A DNA stretch of 64,000 nt from Brasenia schreberi (GCA_036023115.1 JAYKKT010000086.1:9439501-9503500), one strand, 5' to 3'. Counted from the first letter of the stretch, positions 21,788-33,313 are shown. The notes: generated from the letters alone by a model not told the origin. Made by a program: numbers and translations.

Positions 21788-21792
21788 AAGAC
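21788..21792. repeat. target-site duplication AAGAC (left), LTR A3
   Basis: AAGAC here and at 35194-35198, 13.4 kb apart, flanking the split LTR. Confidence 0.92.
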
Positions 21793-23038
21793 TGTAAACA
21801 CCCCGAAATCCCACGAATTCCTCAAAACAACCTGGTTTTGTAAAAGCAGTCCCAAAGGGCCATTTTGAGTCTGGAAACCCAGGAGCCTTCCAGACAACCC
21901 TGTATATATGTTTTGAACTTTATATTTCAAAAATACATGATATGGCTTTTGAAAACCTTTTAAAACACGTTTTTGAAACCCCGAAGCAGCTTGGCCTGAT
22001 CAAGACAGGACCAGAAAAGCCAAAGAGAGCCCGGAACCGGAGCATATGTTGAGCCCGGCACAACAACTCTCGTATTGAATCCACCCCCAGGATCTCGAAC
22101 GTCCAAGACCCTTTTATCATCAAAACATCATTCAAAGTCATCTCCGAAAGGCGAAAACAGAGGCGGACGATCATGTTGGCGAAGACCCAACGTAGACGGA
22201 GTACTGATGCTATCAAGCCCCGCACAAACCGTTCGTTTCGAACACAGCTCGAAGGAGTCAGAATTCAGTTTGGATTGGATCTGGACCATATATATCCAGA
22301 TCCCAATCCAAACCCATGTGTGGACTTAGATTTGGATTTGGATTCAAAAATCCAATCCAATATCCATATCCATGGCCCACATCACCTTCTCATAAATGGA
22401 GGTGGGGCCCACTTGAATTTCACGTGGGATTATGGGTATGAGAGAGAGTGTGGGAGGATAAGATCAAGTGTGTGTTGTAATTAAGCTTGACTTGTGTGTC
22501 AAGTTTGGGGTTAATCATGTGGGTTAGCCTAATTAAGTGGGTTTAAGCTTGTAATTAGCCAAAACCTAACCTAGGGCTGCACCAACATGATGTGGTTAAG
22601 GTCTATGGGTCATGCAAAGGGAGCTCCTTCATCTAATCCTAACCAAAAACACCTAATCCTAGCCTTCTACCCTAATCCGGTCCTAATCCTAGCCTAATCA
22701 CCTAACCCACTTCCCTAATCCCGGCCTAATCCCAACCTAATCACCTAACCCACTTCCCTAATCCTTCCCTAAACCTAGGTTAATTTCCCTAAACCTAACC
22801 TAATCCTAGCCTAATCACCTAACCCACCTCACTAAACCTCACCCTAAAACCAACCCACCTAGCTAAACCCTAAACCCCTAAACCACCCCACCTAAACCTA
22901 GCACACAACTTACCCAAAACCCCTTGTATCTAAAATATCTGGCCCTACCCTAATACCAGCCCACCTTACTACCTTACTAGCACCCCTAGACCACCTAACC
23001 ACTACCCCAAAACCAGCCCCACCGCCCTTCACAAAAGC

Positions 23039-23043
23039 TATAA
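23039..23043 (+). promoter_or_regulatory. degenerate TATA box, LTR A3
   Basis: CTATAACC at the place where A1 and A2 have TATATAA(A), followed by an expanded C run. The promoter may be weakened. Confidence 0.4.
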
Positions 23044-24038
23044 CCCCCCCCCCCCCCCCTAGTGGGCGGGTTTTCAAGCCTTGGGTCCTCCATTTCCAGC
23101 CGACCTTCCACCTCTTCTCCACTTCCACCTGCCCCACTCCCAATCGGCTCCTCCACCTGCACCACCACCAGCCACCACCGTGCACCACCTGCTCCACCAC
23201 TCCCCAGCCATCCGTCGCCATCCTCTTCATCCGATCGAACCAACCACTCCACCACACCTGGCTTCTCCTCAACCACCCGCCGCCTCCCATCATCCGATTA
23301 GTATCACATAGTCCATCTCACCTCTTCTCCACTCCCCCTCCACTCTCAACCACCTGCACCACCACCCTACCCTAACACTAGCCATTCATCGCCTCCCCCA
23401 CTCCCATTCGGCCAGGCCATAACCACCCTAACTACCCGCCACTACCTAGACACCCTAGCTACACCCGGCCACTCCACCCAACTCCCTAAAACCTGCCCAT
23501 ATCACCTCACTACACCCACCACCACCTTACCCCATACCCTAGCCAACTCCCTTCCCATACTCCACCCATAGCCACCCTAGCAGCCCGCCACCACCAAGTT
23601 CCCCTAGTCGGCCACTCCAACCGACTGTCACTTCCATTCGGCCAGCCACCTCCTTCCCCTAGGTGCTCCATTAGACCTTCCCTTAGGCTCCCCCTTAGTG
23701 CCATACTCCCTAACACTACACCCTCCTTAGTGACCTTACTTAGGCCCTTTAGCCCAACACACCAAAACCAACCCATCCTTAGCAGTCGGCCATCTTCAGG
23801 GCGCCTCTTCCTCGCACCAAAGACATCTGGCCAGCACCTCCCCTTGCCGTTCAACTTCACGAAGCTCCCTCTTGCAGCCCAAGGCAAAGGCCAAGCCCAT
23901 GCTCAAGCAAGGCATCTTCGGACCAGCTATTAGTAAGTGCCTAACTCGGTCCTTAGTTGTATACTTGCTTAAAATTCAATTCGATACGGGGTTGTAATAA
24001 CGGAGCATAGTCTCCCCCCGCTTGTAATAGCGTGGCTT

Positions 24039-24043
24039 GGCAC
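24039..24043. repeat. target-site duplication GGCAC (left), LARD1
   Basis: GGCAC here and at 33975-33979. Confidence 0.95.
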
Positions 24044-24127
24044 TGTAGACACCGAAAATTTTCACTTACGGGTTCTTAAGCCTGAAGTGAACCTTTTCGC
24101 AATCTACTTCGCTTTATGGGCGTGCCA

Positions 24128-24243
24128 GCTAGTTTACTTTAACTAGCAAAGTATGTTTTGAAAATAATCTGACTTTTGAAAGGCGATTGTAAGCAAGTGG
24201 GATTTTTACGTCGCAGACCTTCTTGCACCGATGCGCAAGGGTC
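24128..24243 (-). other. U5 three-stem module, LARD1 3' LTR
   Basis: Element sense: hairpin 1 (24216-24243) GACC/GGTC and CTTGCGC/GTGCAAG around ATCG. Hairpin 2 (24128-24147) has GCTAGTTAA/TTTACTAGC-type arms, with T-A where family A has C-G at the sixth pair. Stem 3 keeps GCGA/TCGC, and the inner stem is GTAA/TTAC in place of family A's GAGC/GCTC. Confidence 0.75.
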
Positions 24244-24804
24244 AGTCTGTACGCTTAGAGACTTCGTTTTGAAACAAGTTTAACTCAAAATATATTTTGA
24301 ATGAAGAAGTGTTTTAAAACCTTTTGAAAACCATGCATTTGGGCGATTTTGACTTTGTAAGGGTTGGACGACCCTAAGTCTTTCAAATTTAAATCTACTT
24401 AGGCACGATGGGCGTGCATCGAAATAGCCTAAGTCTTGCACGATTTGATTCGGGTTTGTACGATTTTCAGATTTTAGATCACGTGGATTTGCACGTGCCT
24501 AAGTCTTTCTTTTTATCCCTTTATGGGCCACCTAGGTGTGTGTTATGAACACTCCACTACATGGGGCAAATTTGAGCGGGAGTACGGGGCTTGCTTCGAT
24601 GCAATATGCGTCCTACCTCGTGGTATGGCGTAGATGCAATGCAAACTCATGCTACTCCAAAGGGAAAACCCGAAATTAAAAGACAATGCCGAAGGGAAAT
24701 TGCCGAAGGGAAATAACCGAAGGGAAATGACTTGTAAAGTAAATAGCCGAAGGGAAATGACTTGTAAAGTAAATAGCGAAAGGGGAAATATGGCTATATC
24801 TTAA

Positions 24805-25340
24805 GAGCGGAAAGGCTCAATTGTGTAAGTGTGTGTCATGTATATATTGAAAGACAACGCACACGACTTGAACCTTAAAACCTGAATCTTAAAGACATAG
24901 ACGAAAGAAATACTTTATATAGAGTATATGTAGGGGCCCTTACTTGGGTCTTGTAAATAAGAGCGAAGGCTCAATGTGTGTGCGTGCTTGAATTGAAAGA
25001 CTTACACACACGACATGAAATGAAACCCAAATATAAATTGCAGTATGCCTTGACTAAGGTCTTGGGAGTAAGAGCGAAAGCTCAATGTGTGTGAGTGTAG
25101 AATTGAAGTACTACGCACACGACATAAATGAAACCCAAATATAACTGCAATAAGGCCTTTACTAAGGTCTTGGGAGTAAGAGCGAAGGCTCAATGTGTGT
25201 GCGTGTGGAAAATGGAAAGACAACACACACGACTTAATTAAAAACCCCCTTGACTTAAAATATATAAATATAACTATATATTAAGGGCTTGTTAGGCCCG
25301 TGTGTGTGCAAGAAGTATACGACTAAGAGCGGAAAGGCTC
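24805..25340 (-). repeat. five-unit hairpin array, LARD1 3' LTR
   Basis: GAGC/GCTC stems at about 24805, 24969, 25073, 25181 and 25327. Loops vary in length and sequence: GGAAAG, GAAG, GAAA, GAAG, GGAAAG on the plus strand. Confidence 0.8.
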
Positions 25341-25689
25341 AAGTGCGCGTGTGTGTGGGTGTGCCAAACCACGTTATTACAATCGGGGGGAGACGAAGCT
25401 TTACTACAACCCCGTATCAAAATTTAATTGAATATAAAGCAAGTTAATGTAATAGACCAAGTTTAGACACTTACAAATAGCTGGTCCATGTTCAACTTGC
25501 TTGCACGTGAGCTCACGGTTCACCTTGGGCAGCCAAGAGGGGGTTATCCTAGGGGGCTTTGAGGGAGGTTCTATGGGGCACGGTTAGGGTCTTAGGGGAA
25601 CTAAGGTTCGGCCAAGACGGGGGCTGTGTAGGGTCTGTCCTAGGATCTGTCCTAGGGTGCAAGTCACGGCCAGGGTGCAGGTTAGGTCG

Positions 25690-25920
25690 GCAGGGGGGTG
25701 GTCAAGTCGGCAGGAAGGCGTCGGGCGCAGCAATCGGGCGCCTGGCGCTGGGCGTTGGGCGCTGTCGGGCGTCTGGCGCTAGGAGGGGTCCTGGCACTAG
25801 AGGGACGGCAGGGCGCTGAGGGGCGTCTGGCGCTAGGATGGCGTCAGGGCGCGGGATGGCATCAAGGCGCGGGATGGCATCAGGGCGCGCGGACAGGGCG
25901 CGGGGCGCACGGCAGGCACG
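25690..25920. repeat. GC-rich minisatellite in LARD1 3' LTR
   Basis: Units of the kind GGCGCTGGGCG / GGGCGTCTGGCGC, then ~20-bp units GGGCGCGGGATGGCRTCA. The right LTR (32660-32910) has more units of both kinds. Several CpGs in this copy are TpG/CpA (GCATC for GCGTC), as expected after cytosine methylation. Confidence 0.8.
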
Positions 25921-26313
25921 GTCCGGTTAGATTTAGGTTGGTTCAAGTCTAGGGTTAGGTTTGGTCGAACCTAGGTTGGGTTAGGGCTAGGTTTAGTTAG
26001 GGTTAGGTTCAGTTGGGGTTAGGTAGGTTCGAACCTAGGCTAGGTTGGGGTTAGGTTTAGAGGGGTGTAGAGAGAATGGCTAGGTTAGGTTAGGCTTACC
26101 TCTTGGAGCCGGTCCTTCTTGGCTTGAGCCCACGTCTCCATGGTTGCAGCCACTTGGTCCAGCCCACCTTGGTTGCAGCCCCTTGGTCTAGACCCACTTA
26201 GCCCACATGGCTTGAACCCACCTCACCCAATGAGCCCACATGGCTAGGTCTATCACTCCCTCTCTCTCCTCCCAAATATTTGCATGAACCCTTTACATGG
26301 ACCCCCTCACCTC

Positions 26314-26321
26314 TATTTATA
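26314..26321 (-). promoter_or_regulatory. TATA box, LARD1 3' LTR
   Basis: TATAAATA on the minus strand, followed in sense by GAGGTGAGGGGG. Confidence 0.65.
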
Positions 26322-26974
26322 GACATTTGAGGTGGGTCTTGGATTTGGGTTTGGGTTTGGATCCATACCCAAATCCAAACACTATTTGGATCTGGATATT
26401 GGATCTCAGATATTTTGAGATCCGTATCCGATCCAAACCCAACATTTTTATGGATATGGATCTGGATATTTTGATCCAGATCCGATCCAATCCAAATACT
26501 ATTTGGATCCAATCCAAATCCAAACACTATTTGGATCAACCCAAACACTATTTGGATTGGCCCAAATCTAAACACTATTCATTACATGGATTTGGATCTG
26601 GATATATATGGTCCAGATCCAAATCAAAATTTCTTCGGACAGTCCTTCTTGGCTTCTCGAGGCGAACGATCTGTGCGGGCACTGGCTTCATCAGCGCTCC
26701 GTCTGGTGCTGGGTTTTCCCCAACTTTGTCGTCCGGACTCCGTCTCGCCGTTCTGGACTCCGTTGAGCTTTTCATCAAACGGGCTCAGCTTTCTTTTGTT
26801 TTTTTATCAAGGAGTGGCTTCTGAAGCTCTGGGCTTGAATCCTCTTCGGGCCTAGGGTCTTCTTTTGCCTTCTGTACCTATTTTTACATTTCAAAACAGG
26901 TCGTCGTTTTGGCTCAAACGAGTTTTTTGGTGTTTTGAGAGTTTTTGAAAAATAGAAGATTTGGGGTGTTTACA

Positions 26975-26990
26975 GATGCCCCTCTTTGGC
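26975..26990 (-). promoter_or_regulatory. polypurine tract of LARD1
   Basis: The minus strand reads GCCAAAGAGGGGCATC directly before the LTR's TGTAAACA. The same tract adjoins the LTRs at 41347, 57953 and 61765. It would prime plus-strand DNA synthesis. Confidence 0.75.
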
Positions 26991-29485
26991 ATTATCCAAA
27001 TGGCAAAGAAGAAACACCCCATTTTGGTTTTTCTCTCAAATTTTCTCGAGAATACACCATTTATTTCGCAAAAACCCTGTTTTCTTTTTCCAAAAGTGGG
27101 GATTTTTAGCAAAAGGGGGCTTTTCCTAGCTATTTCCCTATATGTATGATCATGCACGAACGACTCTTTGAATGCATGCATGAGAAAAATTTTATTTTTG
27201 GTTTTTGAGCTCGAAGAGAGCCTTTTGAGGCTGGCTGCTCCGAGCACGTTTTTACCCATGTCTTTTTGACATTCGTGGGTTTTTTCGAAAATTTCTTTTT
27301 GAAAAGGAACTCCTTTTAACTTGTATCGAAAAGGACTTCCATTTTTCATACTTCCCTTCATTCGGGTTTCAATACCTGCTACTCAGTAGAGGTTTTTGGG
27401 TAGGAAAACTTGGAAGACATTTCAAAGTTCCATTTCCTACAAAACAGAGTCGAGTTCTCAAACAAAATGAAATCCAAATAAGCCGATTTTATTCGTACTT
27501 TAGGATTTTCGCAAATTTGAATCTTTTTCCTCAGGGATAAGCCATAGGGATGTGGGAAAGAGATACCATGGTCCCTTCTGAAGCGTCCCGTGGTTTTAGG
27601 CAAAGAATCGGAAAATCGCTCTTTGGAGCTTTGGCTTTTTGTTTCTTTTTTTCATAGAGGGTCTCCCTTTGGGAGTATTTTTTCATTAATCCCTCTTTTC
27701 TTTTAAAGGAGAGCAGCTCTTTGGAGGAGTTTTTGTATTCCCTGTTTATGAAGGGAAGACCTCTTTGAGAGGAGTGTTTTTATATCTCCTTTTTCTTTTG
27801 AAACGAGAAGACCTCTTTCGGAGGAGTTTTTGTATTCCCTGTTTATGAAGGGAAGACCACTTTCGGAGGAGTTTTTGCATTCTCCTTTTCTTGTTTTGCT
27901 TTTGAAAACAGCCAATTTTCCTTTTCGGAGAGAAAGTAGGATGGGGGAGGGCTTATCCCTTTAGTTACTCGATTCAAACGAGATCGTCCTATTTCTTAAT
28001 AGCATCTGCTATTCGAAAATATTTTGATATTTTGAACAAGGCTTAATCTTGTAAGCCAGGGTTCTTTGAAATATCGCCAATTCATTTTTGGAAGACTCTA
28101 CTTTTCGAAAAGTATAGATTGCTCCATTTGGGGTTATACAATCTACTTCGATCCTTCTTTCAAGAAGTTTCAAAGGAGTTCGATTTTTTTCAAAATCTTT
28201 TTGAAAAAGAATTCAACATAAACCCTTTTGAATATTCGGGCATCTTCGGGGTTTTGCTAATTTCTACCCACAATATCAACAAATTTCTAATTTTTGCTGC
28301 CCTTTTGAAGACATGGGGACATTCCTACTCGAGTTTGCCACCCTTTTGGGCTTTCTTCGGGGTGATATGATGCATGCTATGCACTCCATGTGATTTTAAA
28401 ATGGAAATACATGTTTTTATGCAACGATGAACACATGAAATGTATCTCACAAATCATGAAGGAGATGCATTTGCTTATCCATGGAAAGTGTCTAGGGGCT
28501 GTATTTAAAAATGCCCCTAGCTTGATGGGAATTTTGCATGGCCATATGGTGAAGGGCCATGGCTTTTCAAAGGGATTCTGGATGGACAATGGTATGTTCA
28601 TGCCCATGCACTTCCATGGTTTTTCTAACATGATCATGATACTTTTTGCTCAAGGATGGGAAACATAACCAGCCCTAAGTGATCGTCATGGCCATCAGGT
28701 TTTAGTTTTGACATGGTCTCCATGTTTCATCGTGAGATTCATGTTCTTTATCCTAACACAATCAAGGTTTTCATATAAACCAGAAGTTGAAGAAAATCTT
28801 CCTTTTCAAAGCCATGAAAGGTTTTTGTGAAATGCTAACCTTTTTTCGAGATTCTCATTTCCTTTTAAAATTTGCCTCGAAGGTGTTGGTTTTGATTTGT
28901 ATGGAGACATGCCTATGAAGGCTCGATACTTAGGGGGTCGACTCTTATTGCCCCTCTGGTTTTACAAAACCTTAAATTCGATTTCTAGAATGATGTCTAG
29001 ACTCGATGCATATGACTGATTTCAAAGTATAATGCATGATGCTTATGCACACACTATGGGTTAACTTATTTCTAAAAATCCCCAATTTTCCATAAGTTAA
29101 GGATTTTTGCAAAGTTCAGGAAGCTTGGAGGTGTTTATTCCTCCTTGCTTTGGTGATTCTCGAGCTCTTCATTTTTGAAAAAGCTCTAGGCAAAAGGGTG
29201 GATAGGACCAACTTTTTGGATACTTGGTTTCAGGGAGTATATACATTTTTTCGGAAGCATTTTTACAATTTTTCGAAAATGGGCTTTGTACATGGCCAAA
29301 TGCTTTTGAAACAAAATTTCTTTTTGGAATTTTCGTTTTTCCAAATGTTTTTGAGATTTTGAGAGTTTTCAACTTTTTTTGTCTTTTTCAAAAGTAGGGA
29401 TCTTCCATTGAACCTTCAAAGAAAACATTCATGAATCAGACTCTAATCAGATAGGTCTAAGACATGGGTTTCGGTTTTAGAGGTT
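26991..29485 (-). other. LARD1 non-coding 3' interior
   Basis: About 2.5 kb between the gene's stop and the polypurine tract, with only short chance frames. It is homologous to 41363-44207 in LARD2, and some blocks (GAGGGTCTCCCTTTGGGAG near 27657, and TCCCTTCTGAAGCGTCCCGTGG near 27570) recur in the interior of element A5 (62400-62510), which links the non-autonomous and autonomous elements. Confidence 0.65.
27711..27900. repeat. ~65-bp tandem repeats in LARD1 interior
   Basis: Four imperfect units built on CTCTTTCGGAGGAGTTTTTGTATTCCC plus TTTATGAAGGGAAGACC; the equivalent zone in LARD2 (42178-42310) has three. Confidence 0.75.
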
Positions 29486-30892
29486 CTACAAGGCACCCTT
29501 GACCCAGATGGTCTTAGGTGGCGGCTCTGGTGGTATGGGTGGGCTGTAGCCTAGTCCATATCGTTCCCTATTGGTTCTAGGTAGGACAGGCTCAAGCCTA
29601 CCTTGGTTTCGGGTTCCCAGGCCCGCGTAGGGTTTATATCCCATATTTAGAATCATGTTCCAAGACTTTTTGCTTTTCGAAAAGTTTTGGTATAAATCAT
29701 GATCTTGGAACATGGAATCATCCATGTTGGGGATATATACCCTTTTGGATATCGGGAGTTTGGATTCCGGAGTGATGGAAGACTTGGGCTTCCATACAAA
29801 CCTGGTTTGGGAGACTTTGCCCTCAAGGAAAGCCAAGCTTGGTTCCTTGAGGAGTTTTGGACATAGCAGGGTTATGGAAAACTTATGGTTCCATACCCTA
29901 TTTTGGGAAAGATTTACTTCAAGGGGAGCCATGCAAGGTCCCTTGAAGTTTTTGACTTGGTCCCTAGGTTCAACTCGTGGTGCCCCTAGGGATTGATTTT
30001 TTTGTTTCAAAGCCGTAGCCTTGGTTCCAGGGCACAAGACTAAGCTCGAAGAAGTGGGTTTTTCTATGGTAGGGTTATGAGCTCCTAAGATGTCGATGCA
30101 TGCATTAGGGGTCTCCATGTCTACCATTTTCGGAACTTCTTTTTGTTTTTGAAATTCCTTTGAATGGTGCGCGATAGTTGGCGCACCTTGAAAATCCTCA
30201 AGTTTTGGCACAGTTTGTGGGTTTGTGTGTGCAAAGGGGTTATCCAATGCATCTGATGACCCTACATGAAGAAGAGAGTCTTGAGAAGGATGGGTTTCAG
30301 GCATACCTCTTTGTGGCTTGTCTACCTTTTCAGGGTGAGAGCAAGCCGATTTCCCGGGTAACTCTGTTTTGAGCCCCCGGGGTTTAACGAGGCGTTTCCT
30401 TTCGAAACCTTCCTGTTTTTCACTCTCGTTCCTTTGTAGGGTGTGGGTTTCATGTCCCACTGTATGTGTGTGCCTAGACTTAGGACTTTTACTTGAAGTT
30501 TTCGAAATTCCAAAATTTTGTTTTTCAATTTTTTGGTCTTTTTCCAAATTTTCAAGATTTTTTTGGTTTTTTGAAATAGAAAAATCTTTTTTTGGTTTTT
30601 CTATGGATTTTGAAAAGCTTGAAGTTGTAGGAGTGGATGACTTATCCCTTTGTCGGGATTTGTCTCTAATCTCCAATCCTTCGTTGAGTTTGAGATCGGT
30701 TTTCAATTCACGATCTGTATGTGCCCTAGAAGAGCTGCTATGTGTTTGATGGGCTTTAAGCTCCTTGCTTAAAGCATCCATCTTTTGAAATATTTTTTCA
30801 ATCTCATCGAGCTCTCTTTGGGCTTTATCTGATTTGAAAGCCTCTTTTAGTTTACTCAACGAAGACTTTTGTAGCTTTCTATCCATTTTCAT
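29486..30892 (-). CDS. LARD1 gag-like protein with G-patch-like C-terminus (468 aa)
   Basis: The sole open frame of LARD1. It begins 97 bases after the primer-binding site in element sense, with MKMDRKLQ. Residues ~1-75 form a charged, probably coiled-coil segment (LDEIEKIFQKMDALSKELKA) followed by SSSSRAHTDRELKTDLKLNEG. The middle is Lys/Ser-rich and disordered. Around residues 315-385 lie two ~33-residue repeats (key residues FLE..VSQ..FVWKPKSSIT). The last ~60 residues contain MGYKPYAGLGTRNQGRLEP and YGLGY, resembling the G-patch found after the protease in Tat/Ogre-type gypsy elements. There is no zinc knuckle and no enzyme motif. Likely role: structural or RNA-binding element protein. 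The G-patch assignment is by motif only. Confidence 0.75.
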   Translation of the reverse strand: MKMDRKLQKSSLSKLKEAFKSDKAQRELDEIEKIFQKMDALSKELKAHQTHSSSSRAHTDRELKTDLKLNEGLEIRDKSRQRDKSSTPTTSSFSKSIEKPKKDFSISKNQKNLENLEKDQKIEKQNFGISKTSSKSPKSRHTHTVGHETHTLQRNESEKQEGFERKRLVKPRGLKTELPGKSACSHPEKVDKPQRGMPETHPSQDSLLHVGSSDALDNPFAHTNPQTVPKLEDFQGAPTIAHHSKEFQKQKEVPKMVDMETPNACIDILGAHNPTIEKPTSSSLVLCPGTKATALKQKNQSLGAPRVEPRDQVKNFKGPCMAPLEVNLSQNRVWNHKFSITLLCPKLLKEPSLAFLEGKVSQTRFVWKPKSSITPESKLPISKRVYIPNMDDSMFQDHDLYQNFSKSKKSWNMILNMGYKPYAGLGTRNQGRLEPVLPRTNRERYGLGYSPPIPPEPPPKTIWVKGAL

Positions 30893-30989
30893 GCAATTTT
30901 CCTAAGTATGCACGATTTTTGAAAAAAACACTCTTTTTTTTCGAAAATTTGAGTATAACTCGTTTGTTTGAAGTCTACTTAAGTCCCGG

Positions 30990-31007
30990 GTCCCACCGGG
31001 TGTGCCA
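30990..31007 (-). promoter_or_regulatory. primer-binding site of LARD1
   Basis: The minus strand reads TGGCACACCCGGTGGGAC three bases after the LTR end. TG..CA ends, a short spacer and a TGG start are the usual layout for tRNA-primed reverse transcription. I cannot assign the tRNA. The LARD2 version has G at the seventh base (TGGCACGCCC). Confidence 0.75.
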
Positions 31008-31094
31008 ATCTGTAGACACCGAAAATTTTCACTTACGGGTTCTTAGGCCTGAAGTGAACCTTTTCACAATCTACTTCGCTTTATGAGCGTGCCA

Positions 31095-31210
31095 GCTAGT
31101 TTACTTTAACTAGCAAAGTATGTTTTGAAAATAATCTGACTTTTGAAAGGCGATTGTAGGCAAGCGGGATTTTTACGTCGCAGACCTTCTTGCACCGATG
31201 CGCAAGGGTC
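31095..31210 (-). other. U5 three-stem module, LARD1 5' LTR
   Basis: Same stems as 24128-24243: hairpin 2 at 31095-31114, hairpin 1 at 31183-31210. Spacer differences (GGCAAGCGGG versus AGCAAGTGGG) leave the outer stems intact. Confidence 0.75.
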
Positions 31211-31771
31211 AGTCTTTACGCTTAGAAACTTCGTTTTGAAACAAGTTTAACTCAAAATATATTTTGAATGAAGAAGTGTTTTAAAACCTTTTGAAAACCA
31301 TGCATTTGGGCGATTTTGACTTTGTAAGGGTTGGACGACCCTAAGTCTTTCAAATTTTAATCTACTTAGGCACAATGGGCATGCATCGAAATAGCCTAAG
31401 TCTTGCACGATTTGATTTGGGTTTGTACGATTTTCAGATTTTAGATCACGTGGATTTGCACGTTCCTAAGTCTTTCTTTTTATCCCTTTATGGGCCACCT
31501 AGGTGTGTGTTATGAACACTCCACTACATGGGGCGAATTTGAGCGGGAGTATGGGGCTTGCTTCGATGCAATATGCATCCTACCTCGTGGTATGGCGTAG
31601 ATGCAATGCAAACTCACACTACTCCAAAGGGAAAACTCGAAATTAAAAGACAATGCCGAAGGGAAATTGCCGAAGGGAAATAACCGAAGGGAAATGACTT
31701 GTAAAGTAAATAGCCGAAGGGAAATGACTTGTAAAGTAAATAGCGAAAGGGGAAATATGGCTATATCTTAA

Positions 31772-32307
31772 GAGCGGAAAGGCTCAATTGTGTAAGTGTG
31801 TGTCGTGTATATATTGAAAGACAACGCACACGACTTGAACCTTAAAACCCGAATCTTAAAGACATAGCCGAAAGAAATACTTTATATAGAGTATATGTAG
31901 GGGCCCTTACTTGGGTCTTGTAAATAAGAGCGAAGGCTCAATGTGTGTGCGTGCTTGAATTGAAAGACTTACACACACGACATGAAATGAAACCCAAATA
32001 TAAATTGTAGTATGCCTTGACTAAGGTCTTGGGAGTAAGAGCGAAAGCTCAATGTGTGTGAGTGTAGAATTGAAGTACTACGCACACGACATAAATGAAA
32101 CCCAAATATAACTGCAATAAGGCCTTTACTAAGGTCTTGGGAGTAAGAGCGAAGGCTCAATGTGTGTGCGTGTGGAAAATGGAAAGACAACACACACGAC
32201 TTAATTAAAAACCCCCTTGACTTAAAATATATAAATATAACTATATATTAAGGGCTTGTTAGGCCCGTGTGTGTGCAAGAAGTGTACGACTAAGAGCGGA
32301 AAGGCTC
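31772..32307 (-). repeat. five-unit hairpin array, LARD1 5' LTR
   Basis: Counterpart of 24805-25340 with the same loop order. Confidence 0.8.
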
Positions 32308-33313
32308 AAGTGCGCGTGTGTGTGGGTGTGTCAAACCACGTTATTACAATCGGGGGGAGACGAAGCTCCTTTACTACAACCCCGTATCAAAATTTAATTG
32401 AATATAAAGCAAGTTAATGTAATAGACCAAGTTTAGACACTTACAAATAGCTGGTCCATGTTCAACTTGCTTGCACGTGGGCTCACGGTTCACCTTGGGC
32501 AGCCAAGAGGGGGTTATCCTAGGGGGCTTTGAGGGAGGTTCTATGGGGCACGGTTAGGGTCTTAGGGGAACTAAGGTTCGGCCAAGATGGGGGCTGTGTA
32601 GGGTCTGTCCTAGGGTGCAAGTCATGGCCAGGGTGCAGGTTAGGTCGGCAGGGGGGTAGTCAAGTCGGTAGGAAGGCGTCGGGCGCAACAATCGGGCGCC
32701 TGGCGCTGGGCGCTGGCGGGCGTCTGGCGCTGGGCGCTGGGCGCTGTCGAGCGTCTGGCGCTAGGAGGGGTCCTGGCACTAGAGGGACAGCAGGGCACTG
32801 AGGGGCGTCTAGCGCTAGGATGGCGTCAGGGCGCGGGATGGCGTCAAGGCGCGGGATGGCGTCAGGGCGCGGGATGGCGTCAGGGCGCGCGGACAGGGCG
32901 CGGGGCGCATGGCAGGCGCGGTCCGGTTAGATTTAGGTTGGTTCAAGTCTAGGGTTAGGTTTGGTCGAACCTAGGTTGGGTTAGGGCTAGGTTTAGTTAG
33001 GGTTAGGTTCAGTTGGGGTTAGGTAGGTTCGAACCTAGGCTAGGTTGGGGTTAGGTTTAGAGGGGTGTAGAGAGAATGGCTAGGTTAGGGTAGGCTTACC
33101 TCTTGGAGCCGGTCCTTCTTGGCTTGAGCCCACGTCTCCACGGTTGCAGCCACTTGGTCCAGCCCACCTTGGTTGCAGCCCCTTGGTCTAGACCCACTTA
33201 GCCCACATGGCTTGAACCCACCTCACCCAATGAGCCCACATGGCTAGGTCTATCACTCCCTCTCTCTCCTCCCAAATATTTGCATGAACCCTTTACATGG
33301 ACCCCCTCACCTC

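Larger units (their letters stand above)
21793..24043 (+). mobile_element. solo LTR A3, left part (family A)
   Basis: Starts TGTAAACACCCCGAAATC and follows family A: ATCCA/TGGAT array near 22330-22375, CCTAA-rich U3 (22630-22900), TATAA at 23039 followed by a 15-C run, second donor-like site near 23934 and the TTGTAATAACGGAG block near 23992. It is broken at GGCAC (24039-24043) by LARD1. Joined with 33980-35193 it makes a 3,465-bp LTR. Confidence 0.92.
24044..26974 (-). repeat. LARD1 3' LTR (family B, left)
   Basis: 2,931 bp; on the minus strand it runs TGTAAACACCCCAAATC...GGTGTCTACA. In element sense: ATCCAAA arrays (26335-26620), TATA at 26314-26321, donor-like GTAAGC near 26098, a GC-rich minisatellite (25690-25920), the second donor-like GTAAGTG near 25478, CTCCCCCC block near 25384, hairpin array (24805-25340) and U5 module (24128-24243). 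It differs from the right LTR by several minisatellite units and scattered changes, so the insertion is older than LARD2. Confidence 0.93.

Noticed and set aside
26198..26824. Long overlapping frames on both strands (125 and 175 codons) through the LARD1 LTR, repeated at 33198-33824 and 38041-38314
   Set aside because: They are translations of the ATCCA/TGGAT array (Asp-Pro-Asn / Trp-Ile-Trp repeats), open in several frames at once.
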